Of a DNA stretch of 64,000 nucleotides, positions 24,209 to 34,202 are shown in pieces. Below the pieces are notes generated by a model. That model worked only from the letters and a program-made list of their open reading frames with translations, ran no database searches and had not been told where the DNA came from. Position 1 is the first letter of the stretch. Each line of letters begins with the position of its first letter. The position numbers and the translations under genes are program-made. Source of the stretch: Quadrisphaera sp. INWT6 (lineage in GTDB: Bacteria; Actinomycetota; Actinomycetes; Actinomycetales; Quadrisphaeraceae); contig NZ_VUOH01000001.1 of assembly GCF_015390235.1 (NCBI RefSeq), forward strand, positions 434,001 through 498,000, given 5' to 3'.

Positions 24209-24640
24209 ATGAGCGAGCACGCGCACGTCACCGCCGACCAGGCCCGCACCGCCCTCGCGGGCGCGGACACCGCGCGCCGGGGGCTCGCCGCCCGCGGTCG
24301 CTGGCTGGCGGGCTACTTCGGGGCCTTCGCCGTCGGCAGCGCCGTCGTCGTGGCCCTCATCGGGCTCGGCGGTGATGCCGGCACGACCCTGGCGATGATC
24401 GGCTGGGTGGTCCTGGTGTCCCTCGGCGTCGCGTACGCCTCCACCCGTCCGGTCAGGCTGCGCCGCGAGGGCCGGCTGCACGCCGCGGGCTGGGTCTCCT
24501 GGGGCGTCGTCTACGGCCTCGTCCTGCTCGTCGGGCACCCCCGTCACGGCGCGGCGGCCTACTGGCTGCCCGCGGCGCTGCTGAGCGCGGTGCCGCTCGC
24601 GGCCACGGCGCTGCTGGCCCTGCGGTGGTCGCGCCGATGA
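24209..24640 (+). CDS. small membrane protein paired with a winged-helix regulator
   Basis: The 143-residue protein has four predicted helices (about residues 33-52, 58-78, 93-110 and 115-135) following an N-terminal helix with ARTALAGADTARRGLAARG. It resembles the integral membrane partner genes commonly found next to small winged-helix regulators in actinobacteria, of unknown function. The ATG at 24209 is preceded by the repeat operator/promoter and appears leaderless. The stop overlaps the regulator start by 4 bases (ATGA), so the two are coupled. Confidence 0.7.
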   Translation: MSEHAHVTADQARTALAGADTARRGLAARGRWLAGYFGAFAVGSAVVVALIGLGGDAGTTLAMIGWVVLVSLGVAYASTRPVRLRREGRLHAAGWVSWGVVYGLVLLVGHPRHGAAAYWLPAALLSAVPLAATALLALRWSRR

Positions 24641-24987
24641 CCAGCCCCAGCAGCACGAGCAGCACGAGCGGTGCGGCCGGCACGGGGTCGCACCCGCGCC
24701 ACCAGCTCGACGACGCCATCCACTCCCCGGTCCGGCTGTCCGTGGTCTCGGCGCTGTCCGGCGTCGACCGCGCCGAGTTCGGCGAGGTGCGCGACGCCGT
24801 GGAGGTCTCCGACTCGGTGCTGTCCAAGCAGGTCGCCGCGCTCGAGGCCGTCGGGTACGTCGAGGTGACCAAGGGCCGGGTCGGCCGCAGGCCCCGGACG
24901 TGGCTGGCCCTCACCGACGCGGGGCGGGCGGCGCTGCGCGCCCACCTGGCCGCGCTGCGGGCGCTGCTCGGAGCCGAGCTGGGGTGA
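24637..24987 (+). CDS. winged-helix transcriptional regulator
   Basis: The 116-residue protein has a Ser/Thr-rich lead, then a winged HTH domain: HQLDDAIHSPVRLSVVSALS, the recognition region EFGEVRDAVEVSDSVLSKQV, and the wing YVEVTKGRVGRRPRTWLAL ending in ALTDAGRAALRAH. This is the small MarR/ArsR-like one-domain group (transcriptional regulators of the HTH_27 type). The ATG at 24637 overlaps the preceding stop. It probably autoregulates through the AAGTACTT repeats ahead of the first gene; this is inference from location. Confidence 0.85.
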   Translation: MTSPSSTSSTSGAAGTGSHPRHQLDDAIHSPVRLSVVSALSGVDRAEFGEVRDAVEVSDSVLSKQVAALEAVGYVEVTKGRVGRRPRTWLALTDAGRAALRAHLAALRALLGAELG

Positions 24988-25082
24988 CCCGGTCCGGGGC
25001 GCTCGTGGCGCTCCCGGCGCTCCCGGCGCTCGCCGGGAGCCGCGGGGGTGCGTCACGGCCCGGCGCCGCCGAGAGTGGTCGC

Positions 25083-25583
25083 GTGCCGACGATCGAGGTC
25101 TCGACCGACCTGCCCGCCGACGTCGCGACGGCGCTCGCGGTGTCCCTGGACCTCGACGTCGAGCGCGTCGCCGGCCGCCGCCACCGCGTGCGCGCCGTGC
25201 CCGCCGGCGGGGGCAGCAGGACGACGGGCCGCATCGCGGCGGGGGAGCGGGTGCGGTGGGCGCTGCGCCTGTACGGCGTCGTCCCCCTGCGCCACACCAC
25301 GGAGATCCTCGAGCTGCAGCCCGAGCTGTCCGGCGGCCGGGCGCGCTTCGTCGACGCGATGGTGTCCGGCGCCTTCGCCAGCTTCCACCACGAGCACCTC
25401 TTCGACCCGCTGCCCCCGGGCCCCGACGGGAGCCCGCGCTCGCGCTCGACCGACCGGATGACCTGGGTCAGCCCCCTCGGGCCGCTGGGACGGGTGGCGG
25501 ACGTCCTCTTCGTGCGCCCGACGCTCGCCGGGCTCCTGCGCGACCGCAACGCCGAGATCGGGCGCCGCGTCCGCACCGGCTGA
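25083..25583 (+). CDS. SRPBCC (START-like) family protein
   Basis: The 166-residue product has the helix-grip pattern of SRPBCC proteins: an opening PTIEVSTDLPADVATALAVS, a central LRLYGVVPLRHTTEI, and FVDAMVSGAFASFHHEHLFDPL, then RMTWVSPLGPLGRVADVLF and a C-terminal amphipathic helix. The fold binds hydrophobic ligands; no ligand is predictable. A longer start at GTG 24984 would overlap the regulator stop, but GAGAGT at 25071-25076 lies 6 bases before the GTG at 25083, and family members begin at this strand, so I use 25083. Confidence 0.75.
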   Translation: MPTIEVSTDLPADVATALAVSLDLDVERVAGRRHRVRAVPAGGGSRTTGRIAAGERVRWALRLYGVVPLRHTTEILELQPELSGGRARFVDAMVSGAFASFHHEHLFDPLPPGPDGSPRSRSTDRMTWVSPLGPLGRVADVLFVRPTLAGLLRDRNAEIGRRVRTG

Positions 25584-25600
25584 CCCCAGCCCAGTCCCCG

Positions 25601-25794
25601 CGACGATCATGCGCCTGAGCGCCACATCGCGCGTCGGCGCTGGTCGAGCGGGTGATCTGGTGCCCAGTGGGTGGTCTGGTGCCCAGTGGGTGGTCTGGTG
25701 CCCGGGGGAGGTGCCTGCAGCCGGGCACCGGGTCACCCAGCGGGCACCTCGCCACCCACTCCCACCGACGATCGTGCGCCTGAGCGCCACATCG
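25601..25794. repeat. intergenic element flanked by 29-bp direct repeats
   Basis: A 29-bp sequence at 25601-25629 recurs at 25766-25794 with one difference (28 of 29). Its core is GCGCCTGAGCGCCACATCG. Between the copies lie three 19-bp tandem units and a 9-bp hairpin (25697-25705 with 25721-25729). No gene is recognisable in the interval. Confidence 0.85.
25652..25708. repeat. 19-bp tandem repeat, three copies
   Basis: Units at 25652-25670, 25671-25689 and 25690-25708 follow the form GTGGTCTGGTGCCCAGTGG, with small changes in the first and last copies. They sit inside the direct-repeat element. Confidence 0.9.
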
Positions 25795-25862
25795 GTGCTC
25801 TTCGACAGGTCACGAGCCGCCTCTCGCCCGCGGCACCCGTCGCGGCTGGTGGAGCCGTGGGG

Positions 25863-26234
25863 CTACGGGCGGGGCGGGCGCGTCGCCGCGTCGGCCCGCA
25901 GCGCTCCCAGCACCAGCAGCACCGCCCCCAGCACCGCCCCGCCGACGGCGACGGCCGCCAGCAGCCCCGTGCTGCCGAGGGCCGCGACCAGCAGCACGCC
26001 CAGCCCGCTCAGCGCGATCACGACACCGGCGGCCACGGCCCAGCCGCGGGCCGCGGCGTGCGCCTGGCGCCAGGACGCGTCGCTGGCCATCGTCGACGGC
26101 GTGCGGATGCCCACCCAGTGGTTGCGCCGCAGCTGCCCGCTGGCCGCCCTGGCGATCACGTAGGGCACCATCGCGCCGCCCGCGAGCAGCAGCCCGCCCA
26201 GCAGCGCAGCCAGCCAGACCGGCACTCCGTCCAC
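25863..26234 (-). CDS. SdpI/YhfL-like membrane protein
   Basis: The 123-residue protein has about four hydrophobic segments. The conserved stretch QLRRNHWVGIRTPSTMASD followed by WRQAHAAA (about residues 36-62) is typical of the SdpI family, whose founding member protects Bacillus against the SdpC toxin; most homologues are uncharacterised and this one may have no immunity role. The start is placed at GTG 26232-26234 because TACCCT lies 7 bases upstream on the minus strand; the frame could extend to GTG 26312 but without any signal. Confidence 0.8.
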   Translation of the reverse strand: MDGVPVWLAALLGGLLLAGGAMVPYVIARAASGQLRRNHWVGIRTPSTMASDASWRQAHAAARGWAVAAGVVIALSGLGVLLVAALGSTGLLAAVAVGGAVLGAVLLVLGALRADAATRPPRP

Positions 26235-26402
26235 GTCCAGCAGGGTACGCAGCGCCGCGCCGCCCCCTCCGCGCGCCGAGCGGGTGGTCCGCGGACCGGG
26301 CGGACTGGTCACGCCGTCCGGGCGGGCCTGGGAGACTGGCTCCGCGTGCGGGCCGGACCCGTGCCCCGGCGGCTCGCCGGGACGTCGAGATCAGGAGCAG
26401 GC

Positions 26403-27731
26403 GTGGGACGGGTGCGGGTGGCTCTGCTGGGCTGCGGCTCGGTGGGCAGCCAGGTGGCGGCGGCGCTCGCGGAGGGCTCGGCCGCGCGCGCCGAGCTGTC
26501 CGCGCGGGCGGGTGCCGAGATCGAGCTGGTGGGCGTCGCCGTGCGCGACACCGGCCGCCCCCGCGAGGGCGTCGACCCCGCGCTGCTCACCACCGACGCC
26601 GCGGCGCTGGTGCGCCGCGCCGACGTCGTCGTCGAGCTCGTCGGCGGCCTCGAGCCCGCCCGGACCCTGCTGCTCGACGCCGTCGCCGCCGGCGCCAGCG
26701 TCGTCACCGGCAACAAGGCGCTGCTGGCCGCCCACGGCCGCGAGCTGCACGCCGCCGCCGACGCCGCCGGCACCGACCTCTACTTCGAGGCCGCCGTCGC
26801 CGGCGCGATCCCGATCATCCGCCCGCTGCGCGAGTCGCTCGCCGGTGACCGGGTCCAGCGCGTGCTGGGCATCGTCAACGGCACCACGAACTTCGTGCTC
26901 GACGAGATGGACACCCGCGGCGCCTCCTTCGACAGCGCCGTGGCGCGCGCCCAGGAGCTGGGCTTCGCCGAGGCCAACCCGACGGCCGACGTCGACGGCT
27001 GGGACGCCGCCGCCAAGGCCGCCATCCTCGCGACGCTGGCCTTCCACACCCCGCTGACCATCGACGACGTGCACCGCGAGGGCATCCGTGGCGTCAGCGC
27101 CGACGACGTCGCCTCCGCCCGGGAGGCCGGGGCCGTGGTCAAGCTGCTCGCGGTGGTCGAGCGCAGCACCACCGTCGACGACGCCGGGAACACCGCCGAG
27201 GGCGTGCAGGCGCGGGTCCACCCGGTGCTGCTGAGCCGCGACCACCCGCTGGCCAGCACCCGGGGCGCGTTCAACGCCGTCTTCGTGGAGGCCGAGGGCG
27301 CCGGCGAGCTGATGTTCTACGGCCAGGGCGCCGGCGGCCGGCCCACGGCCAGCGCCGTCCTCGGAGACCTGGTCACCACCGTGCGGCACCGCGTCGACGG
27401 CAGCGTCGGCCCCCGCGTGCTGGGGCACGCCGACCTGCCGGTGCTGCCCATCGACGCCGTGCGCACCCGCTACCAGGTGCGCCTCGTCGTGGCCGACCGC
27501 CCGGGCGTGCTGGCCTCGGTGGCCCAGGTCTTCGCCGGGCACGGCGTCTCGATCGAGACCGTGCGGCAGCGCCCCGACGGCGACACCGGCGGCGGCGCCC
27601 CCGGGTCGGCCTCGCTCGTGGTCGTGACGCACACCGCCACCGACGCGGCGCTCGCCGCGTGCGTGGCAGGACTGACGGAGCTCGACGCCGTGGCCTCGGT
27701 GGCCTCGGTGCTGCGCGTGGAAGGGAACTGA
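26403..27731 (+). CDS. hom: homoserine dehydrogenase
   Basis: The 442-residue enzyme reduces aspartate semialdehyde to homoserine with NAD(P)H, the branch point to threonine and methionine. The Rossmann start [26 protein letters not shown], the catalytic-domain signature [19 protein letters not shown], and [16 protein letters not shown] are all present, as is a C-terminal ACT domain (about residues 355-440, [20 protein letters not shown]) that usually mediates threonine inhibition. The GTG at 26403 has AGGAGCAGG upstream. It is followed by thrC after 2 bases and by thrB. I see no attenuator or riboswitch in the 168-base upstream gap. Confidence 0.96.
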   Translation: MGRVRVALLGCGSVGSQVAAALAEGSAARAELSARAGAEIELVGVAVRDTGRPREGVDPALLTTDAAALVRRADVVVELVGGLEPARTLLLDAVAAGASVVTGNKALLAAHGRELHAAADAAGTDLYFEAAVAGAIPIIRPLRESLAGDRVQRVLGIVNGTTNFVLDEMDTRGASFDSAVARAQELGFAEANPTADVDGWDAAAKAAILATLAFHTPLTIDDVHREGIRGVSADDVASAREAGAVVKLLAVVERSTTVDDAGNTAEGVQARVHPVLLSRDHPLASTRGAFNAVFVEAEGAGELMFYGQGAGGRPTASAVLGDLVTTVRHRVDGSVGPRVLGHADLPVLPIDAVRTRYQVRLVVADRPGVLASVAQVFAGHGVSIETVRQRPDGDTGGGAPGSASLVVVTHTATDAALAACVAGLTELDAVASVASVLRVEGN

Positions 27732-27733
27732 GC

Positions 27734-28825
27734 ATGGCGCACCAGTGGCGCGGGGTCGTCGAGGAGTACCGGGACCGGCTGCCCGTCGTGGCGGACGCCC
27801 CGGCGGTCACGCTGGGGGAGGGCGGCACGCCGCTCGTGCGCGCGCGCACCCTGTCGGAGATCACCGGGTGCGACGTCCGGCTGAAGGTCGAGGGCTGCAA
27901 CCCCACGGGGTCCTTCAAGGACCGCGGGATGACCGTCGCGATGACCCGGGCCGCCGCTGACGGCGCCCGCGCCGTCATCTGCGCCTCCACGGGCAACACG
28001 TCCGCGGCGGCTGCGGCGTACGCGACGGCCGCCGGCCTCAGCTGCGGCGTGCTCGTGCCCGAGGGCCGCATCGCCATGGGCAAGCTCAGCCAGGCCGTGG
28101 CGCACGGCGCCACCCTGCTCCAGGTCGACGGCAACTTCGACGACTGCCTCACCGTGGCCCGCAAGATCTCCGAGGCCTACCCCGTCGAGCTGGTGAACTC
28201 GGTCAACCCGGCCCGCATCGAGGGGCAGAAGACCGCCGCCTTCGAGGTGGTCGACGCCCTGGGCGACGCGCCCGACGTCCACTGCCTGCCCGTCGGCAAC
28301 GCCGGCAACATCACCGCCTACTGGCGCGGGTACACCGAGTACTGGGGCTCCGGCGACGGCGCCACGGGCGACGGGCCGGCCACGCGCCGCCCGCAGATGT
28401 GGGGCTTCCAGGCCGCCGGCGCCTCGCCCATCGTGCTCGGCCACCCCGTCGACGCCCCCGACACGATCGCCACCGCCATCCGCATCGGCAACCCGGCCTC
28501 CTGGCAGCAGGCGGTCGCGGCGCGCGAGGAGTCGGGCGGCGTCATCGAGGCCGTGACCGACGAGGAGATCCTCTCCGCGCACCGCCTCCTGTCGCGCCAG
28601 GACGGCGTGTTCGTCGAGCCGGCGTCGGCGGCCGGCGTCGCGGGGCTGCTCAAGCGGCACGCGGCGGGCCAGGTCGCCAGCGGCCTGCGGATCGTCATCA
28701 CCGTGACCGGACACGGCCTGAAGGACCCGCAGTGGGCCCTGAAGGAGGCCGACGGCACCGAGGTGCTGCCGGTGCGCGTGGGCGTCGACGCCGTCTCGGC
28801 GGCGACCGCCCTCGGCCTGGAGTGA
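27734..28825 (+). CDS. thrC: threonine synthase
   Basis: The 363-residue PLP enzyme converts O-phosphohomoserine to threonine. The PLP lysine is in [14 protein letters not shown] (about residue 60), followed by [15 protein letters not shown] and [15 protein letters not shown], the phosphate-binding loop. Length and start match the short actinobacterial type. The ATG at 27734 has a GGAAGGGA site in the end of hom, 2 bases from its stop. The thrB gene follows after a 7-base gap. Confidence 0.96.
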   Translation: MAHQWRGVVEEYRDRLPVVADAPAVTLGEGGTPLVRARTLSEITGCDVRLKVEGCNPTGSFKDRGMTVAMTRAAADGARAVICASTGNTSAAAAAYATAAGLSCGVLVPEGRIAMGKLSQAVAHGATLLQVDGNFDDCLTVARKISEAYPVELVNSVNPARIEGQKTAAFEVVDALGDAPDVHCLPVGNAGNITAYWRGYTEYWGSGDGATGDGPATRRPQMWGFQAAGASPIVLGHPVDAPDTIATAIRIGNPASWQQAVAAREESGGVIEAVTDEEILSAHRLLSRQDGVFVEPASAAGVAGLLKRHAAGQVASGLRIVITVTGHGLKDPQWALKEADGTEVLPVRVGVDAVSAATALGLE

Positions 28826-28832
28826 CCGGCCG

Positions 28833-29786
28833 GTGAGCACCCCCCGCGCCGTCCTCGGGCGGCGGGTCAGGGTCGTCGTGCCCGGGTCCAGCGCCAACCT
28901 GGGCCCCGGGTTCGACGCCCTCGGCCTGGCCCTGGGCCTCACCGACGAGGTGGAGGTCGAGGCGCTCGCCCCCTCGCAGGCCCCGGCCGGCCGGACCGCC
29001 GAGGTCTCCGTCAGCGGACAGGGGGCGGAGAGCATCGGCGGCGGCGAGGGGAACCTCGTGGTCCGCTCGGTGCGCGCCGCCCTGCACGCCGCGGGCCTGT
29101 CGGCGTCCGAGCAGCCCGCCCTGCGCGTGGACAGCCGCAACGGCGTGCCCCACGGCCGCGGCGTCGGCTCGTCCGCGGCCGCCGTGGTCGCCGGGGCGGC
29201 TGCGGGCTCCGCGCTGCTCGACGAGCCGCTGGCACCCGAGGCACTGCTCGACCTGGTCTGCGGCCTGGAGGGGCACCCCGACAACGCCGCGGCGTCGCTG
29301 CTGGGCGGTCTCACGCTGGGGTGGCGCGACGGCGCCCACGGGCCCTGGCGCTCGGTGCGCGTCGAGCCGCACCCGGACGTCGTGCCCCTGCTGTGCCTGC
29401 CCGACGTCGAGCTGTCCACGGCGCGGGCTCGCGCGATGCTCCCGCTGCAGGTGCCCCACGGCGACGCCGCGCACTCCGCGGGCCGCGCCGCGCTGCTGGT
29501 GGAGGCCCTGACGCGCAGCCCCCACCTGCTCCACGCCGCCACCGAGGACCGCCTGCACCAGGCGCAGCGCGCCGGGGCGATGCCCGCCAGCGCCGCTCTG
29601 CTCGAGGCGCTCCGCGCCGCCGGGCACGCCGCCGTGGTCTCCGGCGCGGGACCGTCGGTGCTCGTGCTCAGCCCCTCCGCGGACCACGCCGCCCGCGCGC
29701 AGGACGTCGTGCAGCAGCACACCGGGTGGCGCACCGCGCGGCCCGGCGTCGCACGCGCCGGAGCGGTCGTCAGCGTCCTCGGCTGA
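28833..29786 (+). CDS. thrB: homoserine kinase
   Basis: The 317-residue GHMP kinase phosphorylates homoserine. The opening VVVPGSSANLGPGFDALGLA, the ATP loop VPHGRGVGSSAAAVVAGAA, and the C-terminal VVSGAGPSVLVL motif are diagnostic. The start is a GTG at 28833, 7 bases after thrC, and the gene is the last of the hom-thrC-thrB operon. A hairpin that could terminate the operon begins at the base after the stop. Confidence 0.96.
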   Translation: MSTPRAVLGRRVRVVVPGSSANLGPGFDALGLALGLTDEVEVEALAPSQAPAGRTAEVSVSGQGAESIGGGEGNLVVRSVRAALHAAGLSASEQPALRVDSRNGVPHGRGVGSSAAAVVAGAAAGSALLDEPLAPEALLDLVCGLEGHPDNAAASLLGGLTLGWRDGAHGPWRSVRVEPHPDVVPLLCLPDVELSTARARAMLPLQVPHGDAAHSAGRAALLVEALTRSPHLLHAATEDRLHQAQRAGAMPASAALLEALRAAGHAAVVSGAGPSVLVLSPSADHAARAQDVVQQHTGWRTARPGVARAGAVVSVLG

Positions 29787-29823
29787 GGCGCCGGCGGCGA
29801 AGTCCTCAGGACCGCCGGGCGCC
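29787..29823 (+). terminator. likely terminator after thrB
   Basis: GGCGCCGGCGG (29787-29797) pairs with CCGCCGGGCGCC (29812-29823) with one bulged base, closing a 14-base loop right after the thrB stop. Confidence 0.6.
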
Positions 29824-30164
29824 CGTCGATGGGAGGGGTGCAGCCCTCCACGGCTGTCCGGGTGACGCCGGGAGCCCCGCTCTCCGTCTCGGAGCCCCTG
29901 CTCCGTCCGGGTGCTACTGTGTGGCCAGCCCTGCTGGTCCGCGCCGCGGCGCCGATGTCGCCGCCATCCGCTGGCTCACGGGTCACACCACCTGCCGTGG
30001 AGAACCACGGACCCCTCCGCTCTGCTGACGTGCCCCCTGAGGCGGCGTCCGCTCGGCACACCACCAGGGCTCCGCACGGCGACACCCGCACCGGCACACG
30101 CCCACGAGCTGTCCGGTGACCCGCCCCGGCGCACGCCGGGCGCTGACGAGGGGGAAGGACCTTC
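29824..30164 (+). other. rho upstream region and leader, no gene seen
   Basis: About 340 bases contain a probable promoter (next entry) and then a roughly 240-base 5' leader ending in the ribosome site GGGGGAAGGAC before the rho GTG. I find no convincing short gene or known riboswitch in it. Long leaders ahead of rho often take part in autoregulation, but no specific structure is demonstrable here. Confidence 0.5.
29915..29920 (+). promoter_or_regulatory. likely extended -10 promoter of rho
   Basis: TACTGT at 29915-29920 is preceded by TGC, an extended -10 form. The implied start near 29927 leaves a leader of about 238 bases. No good -35 is visible. Confidence 0.55.
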
Positions 30165-32588
30165 GTGACCAACACCACCGAAGTCGCCGCGCTCGACGCT
30201 GACGCCAGCGCCGCGACCGAGCCGGGCGCGCGCCGCGCCGGGCTGACCGCGCTCCGCCTGCCCCAGCTGCAGGCCCTGGCGGTCGAGCTGGGCGTCGCGG
30301 GCACCGCCCGCATGCGCAAGAGCGAGCTGCTCGACGTGATCCGCGCCGCGCAGGGCTCCGGCCAGGGAGAGGGCCGCAGCGGCGCGGCCTCTGCGCCCGC
30401 GGCCGAGCCCGCGGCGGCGCGCACCGCCGTCCGCCGCCAGCGCCGCTCGCCCGAGCAGGCCGCTGACCAGGCCCCGGAGCAGGTCTCGGAGCGGACCCCC
30501 GACCGGGAGCCGCAGGCGGCTGCCGCCGAGGCGACCCCCTCCGCGACCCCCGAGGCCGCCCCCGTCGAGCGCTCCGCGCCGGCGGCCGAGCAGCCCCAGG
30601 GCTCCGCCGAGCCCACCGAGCAGCCGAGCCCCGCTGCGGCCGAGGTCCCCGCCCAGGAGCGCGCCCCCCGTCGTGCGCGCACCGCTCGTCGCGGCGTCGA
30701 GACCGCCGACCAGGGCGTCACCGCTGGGGAGTCCAGCTCCGACGCGGCCGACGAGCCGTCGTCGCGCACCGAGCGCACCGAGCGCACCGAGCGGCAGGAC
30801 CGTCCCGAGCGCGCTGAGCGCCAGGACCGCTCTGACCGGGTCGAGCGCCAGGAGCGCACCGAGCGTGCGGACCGCTCGGAGCGGCAGGACCGCACCGACC
30901 GGGCCGAGCGCACCGACCGCACCGAGCGCGCGGACCGCTCGGAGCGGCAGGACCGCACCGACCGTCCCGAGCGCACCGACCGGGCCGACCGGGCCGAGCG
31001 CACCGACCGCTTCGAGCGGGGTGACCGCGGCGACCGGCTGAGCCCGAGCCAGCGCGAGGCGCGCGACCGCGCCGAGGAGGTGCGCCTCGACCTCGACCGC
31101 GCCCTCGCCGAGCGCAGCGAGCGGAACGACCGCGCGCGCCGCGAGCGCAGCGGTGAGGCTCGCACCGACGAGCGCGCCGCCGGCGTCGTCGACAGGTCCG
31201 AGGTCCGTTCCGACCGCCAGCAGGCCGCGCCGCAGCAGGGTCTCGACCCCGACAGCTCCTCCGACCCCCTCGACGACGACGACGCCCTCGGCGGTCGCCG
31301 CGGGCGCCGGGGCCGCTACCGCGACCGCGACCGCGACCGGAAGGGCCGCCGCGGCCGGACCGAGCCGGGTGCGGACGCCGACGTGCCGGTGGAGGTCTCG
31401 CCGGACGACGTGCTGCTGCCCGTCGCGGGCATCCTCGACGTCTCGGACAGCTACGGCTTCATCCGCACCTCGGGCTACCTGCCCGGCCCGGGTGACGTCT
31501 ACGTCCCGCTGAGCCAGGTCCGCAAGGCCGGTCTGCGCGCCGGTGACGCCGTGACCGGCGCCGTCCGCGCGCCCCGCGACGGCGACCAGGCCCAGCAGGC
31601 CGCGAGCGGTGCTCGCGGCGGCCAGAAGTTCAACGCCCTGGTGCGCCTCGACACCGTCAACGGCATGAGCCCCGACGAGGCCCGCCGTCGGCCGGAGTTC
31701 AGCAAGCTGACGCCGCTGTACCCGAACGAGCGCCTGCGCCTGGAGACCGAGCCCGGGATCACGGCGACGCGCATCGTCGACCTGGTGGCCCCGATCGGCA
31801 AGGGCCAGCGCGGTCTCATCGTCTCCCCGCCCAAGGCGGGCAAGACGCTGATGATGCAGGCGATCGCGAACGCGATCAGCATCAACAACCCCGAGGTCCA
31901 CCTCATGGTCGTGCTCGTCGACGAGCGCCCCGAGGAGGTCACGGACATGCAGCGGACCGTGAAGGGCGAGGTCATCGCCTCGACCTTCGACCGGCCCGCG
32001 TCCGACCACACCGCCGCCGCCGAGCTCGCCATCGAGCGGGCCAAGCGCCTGGTGGAGCTCGGCCACGACGTCGTCGTGCTCCTCGACTCCCTGACCCGCC
32101 TGGGCCGCGCCTACAACCTCGCCGCCCCGGCGAGCGGGCGCATCCTGTCCGGCGGCGTCGACGCGGCCGCGCTGTACCACCCGAAGAAGTTCTTCGGCGC
32201 GGCGCGCAACATCGAGAACGGCGGCTCGCTGACGATCATCGCCTCGGCGCTGGTCGAGACCGGCTCGAAGGCCGACGAGGTCATCTTCGAGGAGTTCAAG
32301 GGCACCGGGAACATGGAGCTGCGGCTCGACCGGCGCCTGGCCGACAAGCGGGTCTTCCCCGCCGTCGACGTGAACCCCTCGGGCACCCGCCGTGAGGAGA
32401 TCCTCCTCGGCCGCGACGAGCTGACCGTGATGTGGAAGCTCCGCCGCGTGCTGACGGCGCTCGACAGCCAGCAGGCGCTCGAGCTGCTGCTGGGCAAGCT
32501 GCGCGACACCAAGAGCAACACCGAGTTCCTCAAGCAGGTGCAGACGTCCACCCCGGTGACCGGCGCGCGCCCGACCGCTAAGGACTGA
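30165..32588 (+). CDS. rho: transcription termination factor Rho with long charged N-terminal insertion
   Basis: The 807-residue helicase is nearly twice the length of E. coli Rho. Residues about 20-65 form the Rho_N domain ([20 protein letters not shown]). Residues about 70-405 are low-complexity: first Ala/Glu/Pro-rich, then an Arg/Asp/Glu-rich repeat region (about 200-290) built of RTDRAER-like units. The cold-shock RNA-binding domain follows ([20 protein letters not shown], near 430), then the ATPase with Walker [12 protein letters not shown] and [20 protein letters not shown]. It is expected to work as a hexamer that ends transcripts. Charged insertions are known in actinobacterial Rho. 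The GTG at 30165 follows GGGGGAAGGAC. A strong terminator follows. Confidence 0.97.
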   Translation: MTNTTEVAALDADASAATEPGARRAGLTALRLPQLQALAVELGVAGTARMRKSELLDVIRAAQGSGQGEGRSGAASAPAAEPAAARTAVRRQRRSPEQAADQAPEQVSERTPDREPQAAAAEATPSATPEAAPVERSAPAAEQPQGSAEPTEQPSPAAAEVPAQERAPRRARTARRGVETADQGVTAGESSSDAADEPSSRTERTERTERQDRPERAERQDRSDRVERQERTERADRSERQDRTDRAERTDRTERADRSERQDRTDRPERTDRADRAERTDRFERGDRGDRLSPSQREARDRAEEVRLDLDRALAERSERNDRARRERSGEARTDERAAGVVDRSEVRSDRQQAAPQQGLDPDSSSDPLDDDDALGGRRGRRGRYRDRDRDRKGRRGRTEPGADADVPVEVSPDDVLLPVAGILDVSDSYGFIRTSGYLPGPGDVYVPLSQVRKAGLRAGDAVTGAVRAPRDGDQAQQAASGARGGQKFNALVRLDTVNGMSPDEARRRPEFSKLTPLYPNERLRLETEPGITATRIVDLVAPIGKGQRGLIVSPPKAGKTLMMQAIANAISINNPEVHLMVVLVDERPEEVTDMQRTVKGEVIASTFDRPASDHTAAAELAIERAKRLVELGHDVVVLLDSLTRLGRAYNLAAPASGRILSGGVDAAALYHPKKFFGAARNIENGGSLTIIASALVETGSKADEVIFEEFKGTGNMELRLDRRLADKRVFPAVDVNPSGTRREEILLGRDELTVMWKLRRVLTALDSQQALELLLGKLRDTKSNTEFLKQVQTSTPVTGARPTAKD
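30763..31035 (+). repeat. degenerate repeats encoding Arg/Asp/Glu tract in Rho
   Basis: About 270 bases of imperfect 6- to 12-bp units such as GAGCGCACCGAC and GAGCGGCAGGACCG encode alternating RTE/RTD/RAE/RQD triplets. Longer blocks recur, for example GCGGACCGCTCGGAGCGGCA near 30870 and 30930, suggesting in-frame duplication. Confidence 0.85.
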
Positions 32589-32613
32589 CCCGCCCGGGAG
32601 CAGCACCGCACGA

Positions 32614-32654
32614 CGCAGCGGACCCCGCCGGGAAGCACGGCGGGGTCCGCTGCG
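32614..32654 (+). terminator. strong intrinsic terminator after rho
   Basis: A perfect 17-bp GC-rich stem (32614-32630 with 32638-32654) closes a 7-base loop and is followed by TTGTGA. It lies 25 bases after the rho stop. Confidence 0.9.
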
Positions 32655-32773
32655 TTGTGAGGAGGGTCAGCGGTCCTCCCGACTGCTGGCAGAATGCTCG
32701 CCGGCTCCGGCTCACGTGCGCCCCCACCTGGTGGGCAGCACGACCCGGCGGCCACCGACACCGAGGAGCAGAC

Positions 32774-32983
32774 GTGAAGACCGACATCCACCCCGACTAC
32801 CACGAGACCACCGTGACGTGCACCTGCGGGAGCACCTTCACGACCCGCAGCTCCGCGCCGGGCGACGAGATCCGCGCCGACGTGTGCAGCGCCTGCCACC
32901 CCTTCTACACGGGCAAGCAGAAGATCCTCGACACCGGCGGCCGCGTCGCGCGCTTCAACGCCCGCTACGGCAAGAAGAGCTGA
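32774..32983 (+). CDS. rpmE: 50S ribosomal protein bL31
   Basis: The 69-residue ribosomal protein starts [20 protein letters not shown] and has the zinc-binding cysteines (C-x-C near residue 16 and C-x-x-C in [14 protein letters not shown]), so it is the zinc-containing C+ form. The end [14 protein letters not shown] is typical. The GTG start has GAGGAGCAG upstream. It lies between two strong hairpin terminators, so it forms its own transcription unit. Confidence 0.97.
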   Translation: MKTDIHPDYHETTVTCTCGSTFTTRSSAPGDEIRADVCSACHPFYTGKQKILDTGGRVARFNARYGKKS

Positions 32984-32995
32984 CACCGGTCCCCT

Positions 32996-33034
32996 CGACG
33001 CCGGCCCGTCCCGAGCAGGGGCGGGCCGGCGTCG
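32996..33034 (+). terminator. intrinsic terminator after rpmE
   Basis: A 17-bp stem (32996-33012 with 33018-33034) with one G-U pair closes a 5-base loop, 12 bases after the rpmE stop. Confidence 0.88.
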
Positions 33035-33092
33035 TCGTCCCACCGGCCAGCCACCCGCCGTCCCGACCACCGGTCCGTCGTAGGAGTCCCTC

Positions 33093-34194
<1,102 letters not shown>

Positions 34195-34202
<8 letters not shown>

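Noticed and set aside
25601..25794. Insertion sequence or MITE at the 29-bp repeats
   Set aside because: No transposase, no terminal inverted repeats and no target duplication are visible; I report it only as a repeat element.
25609..26163. Plus-strand gene starting MRLSATS in the 29-bp repeat
   Set aside because: Both repeats contain the same short peptide, but the frame then runs antisense through the SdpI-like gene and has no ribosome site or conserved domain.
29976..32606. Minus-strand open frame of 876 codons opposite rho
   Set aside because: It mirrors the rho gene in DNA with very high GC, where stop codons are rare in antisense frames. It has no recognisable domain and is low-complexity.
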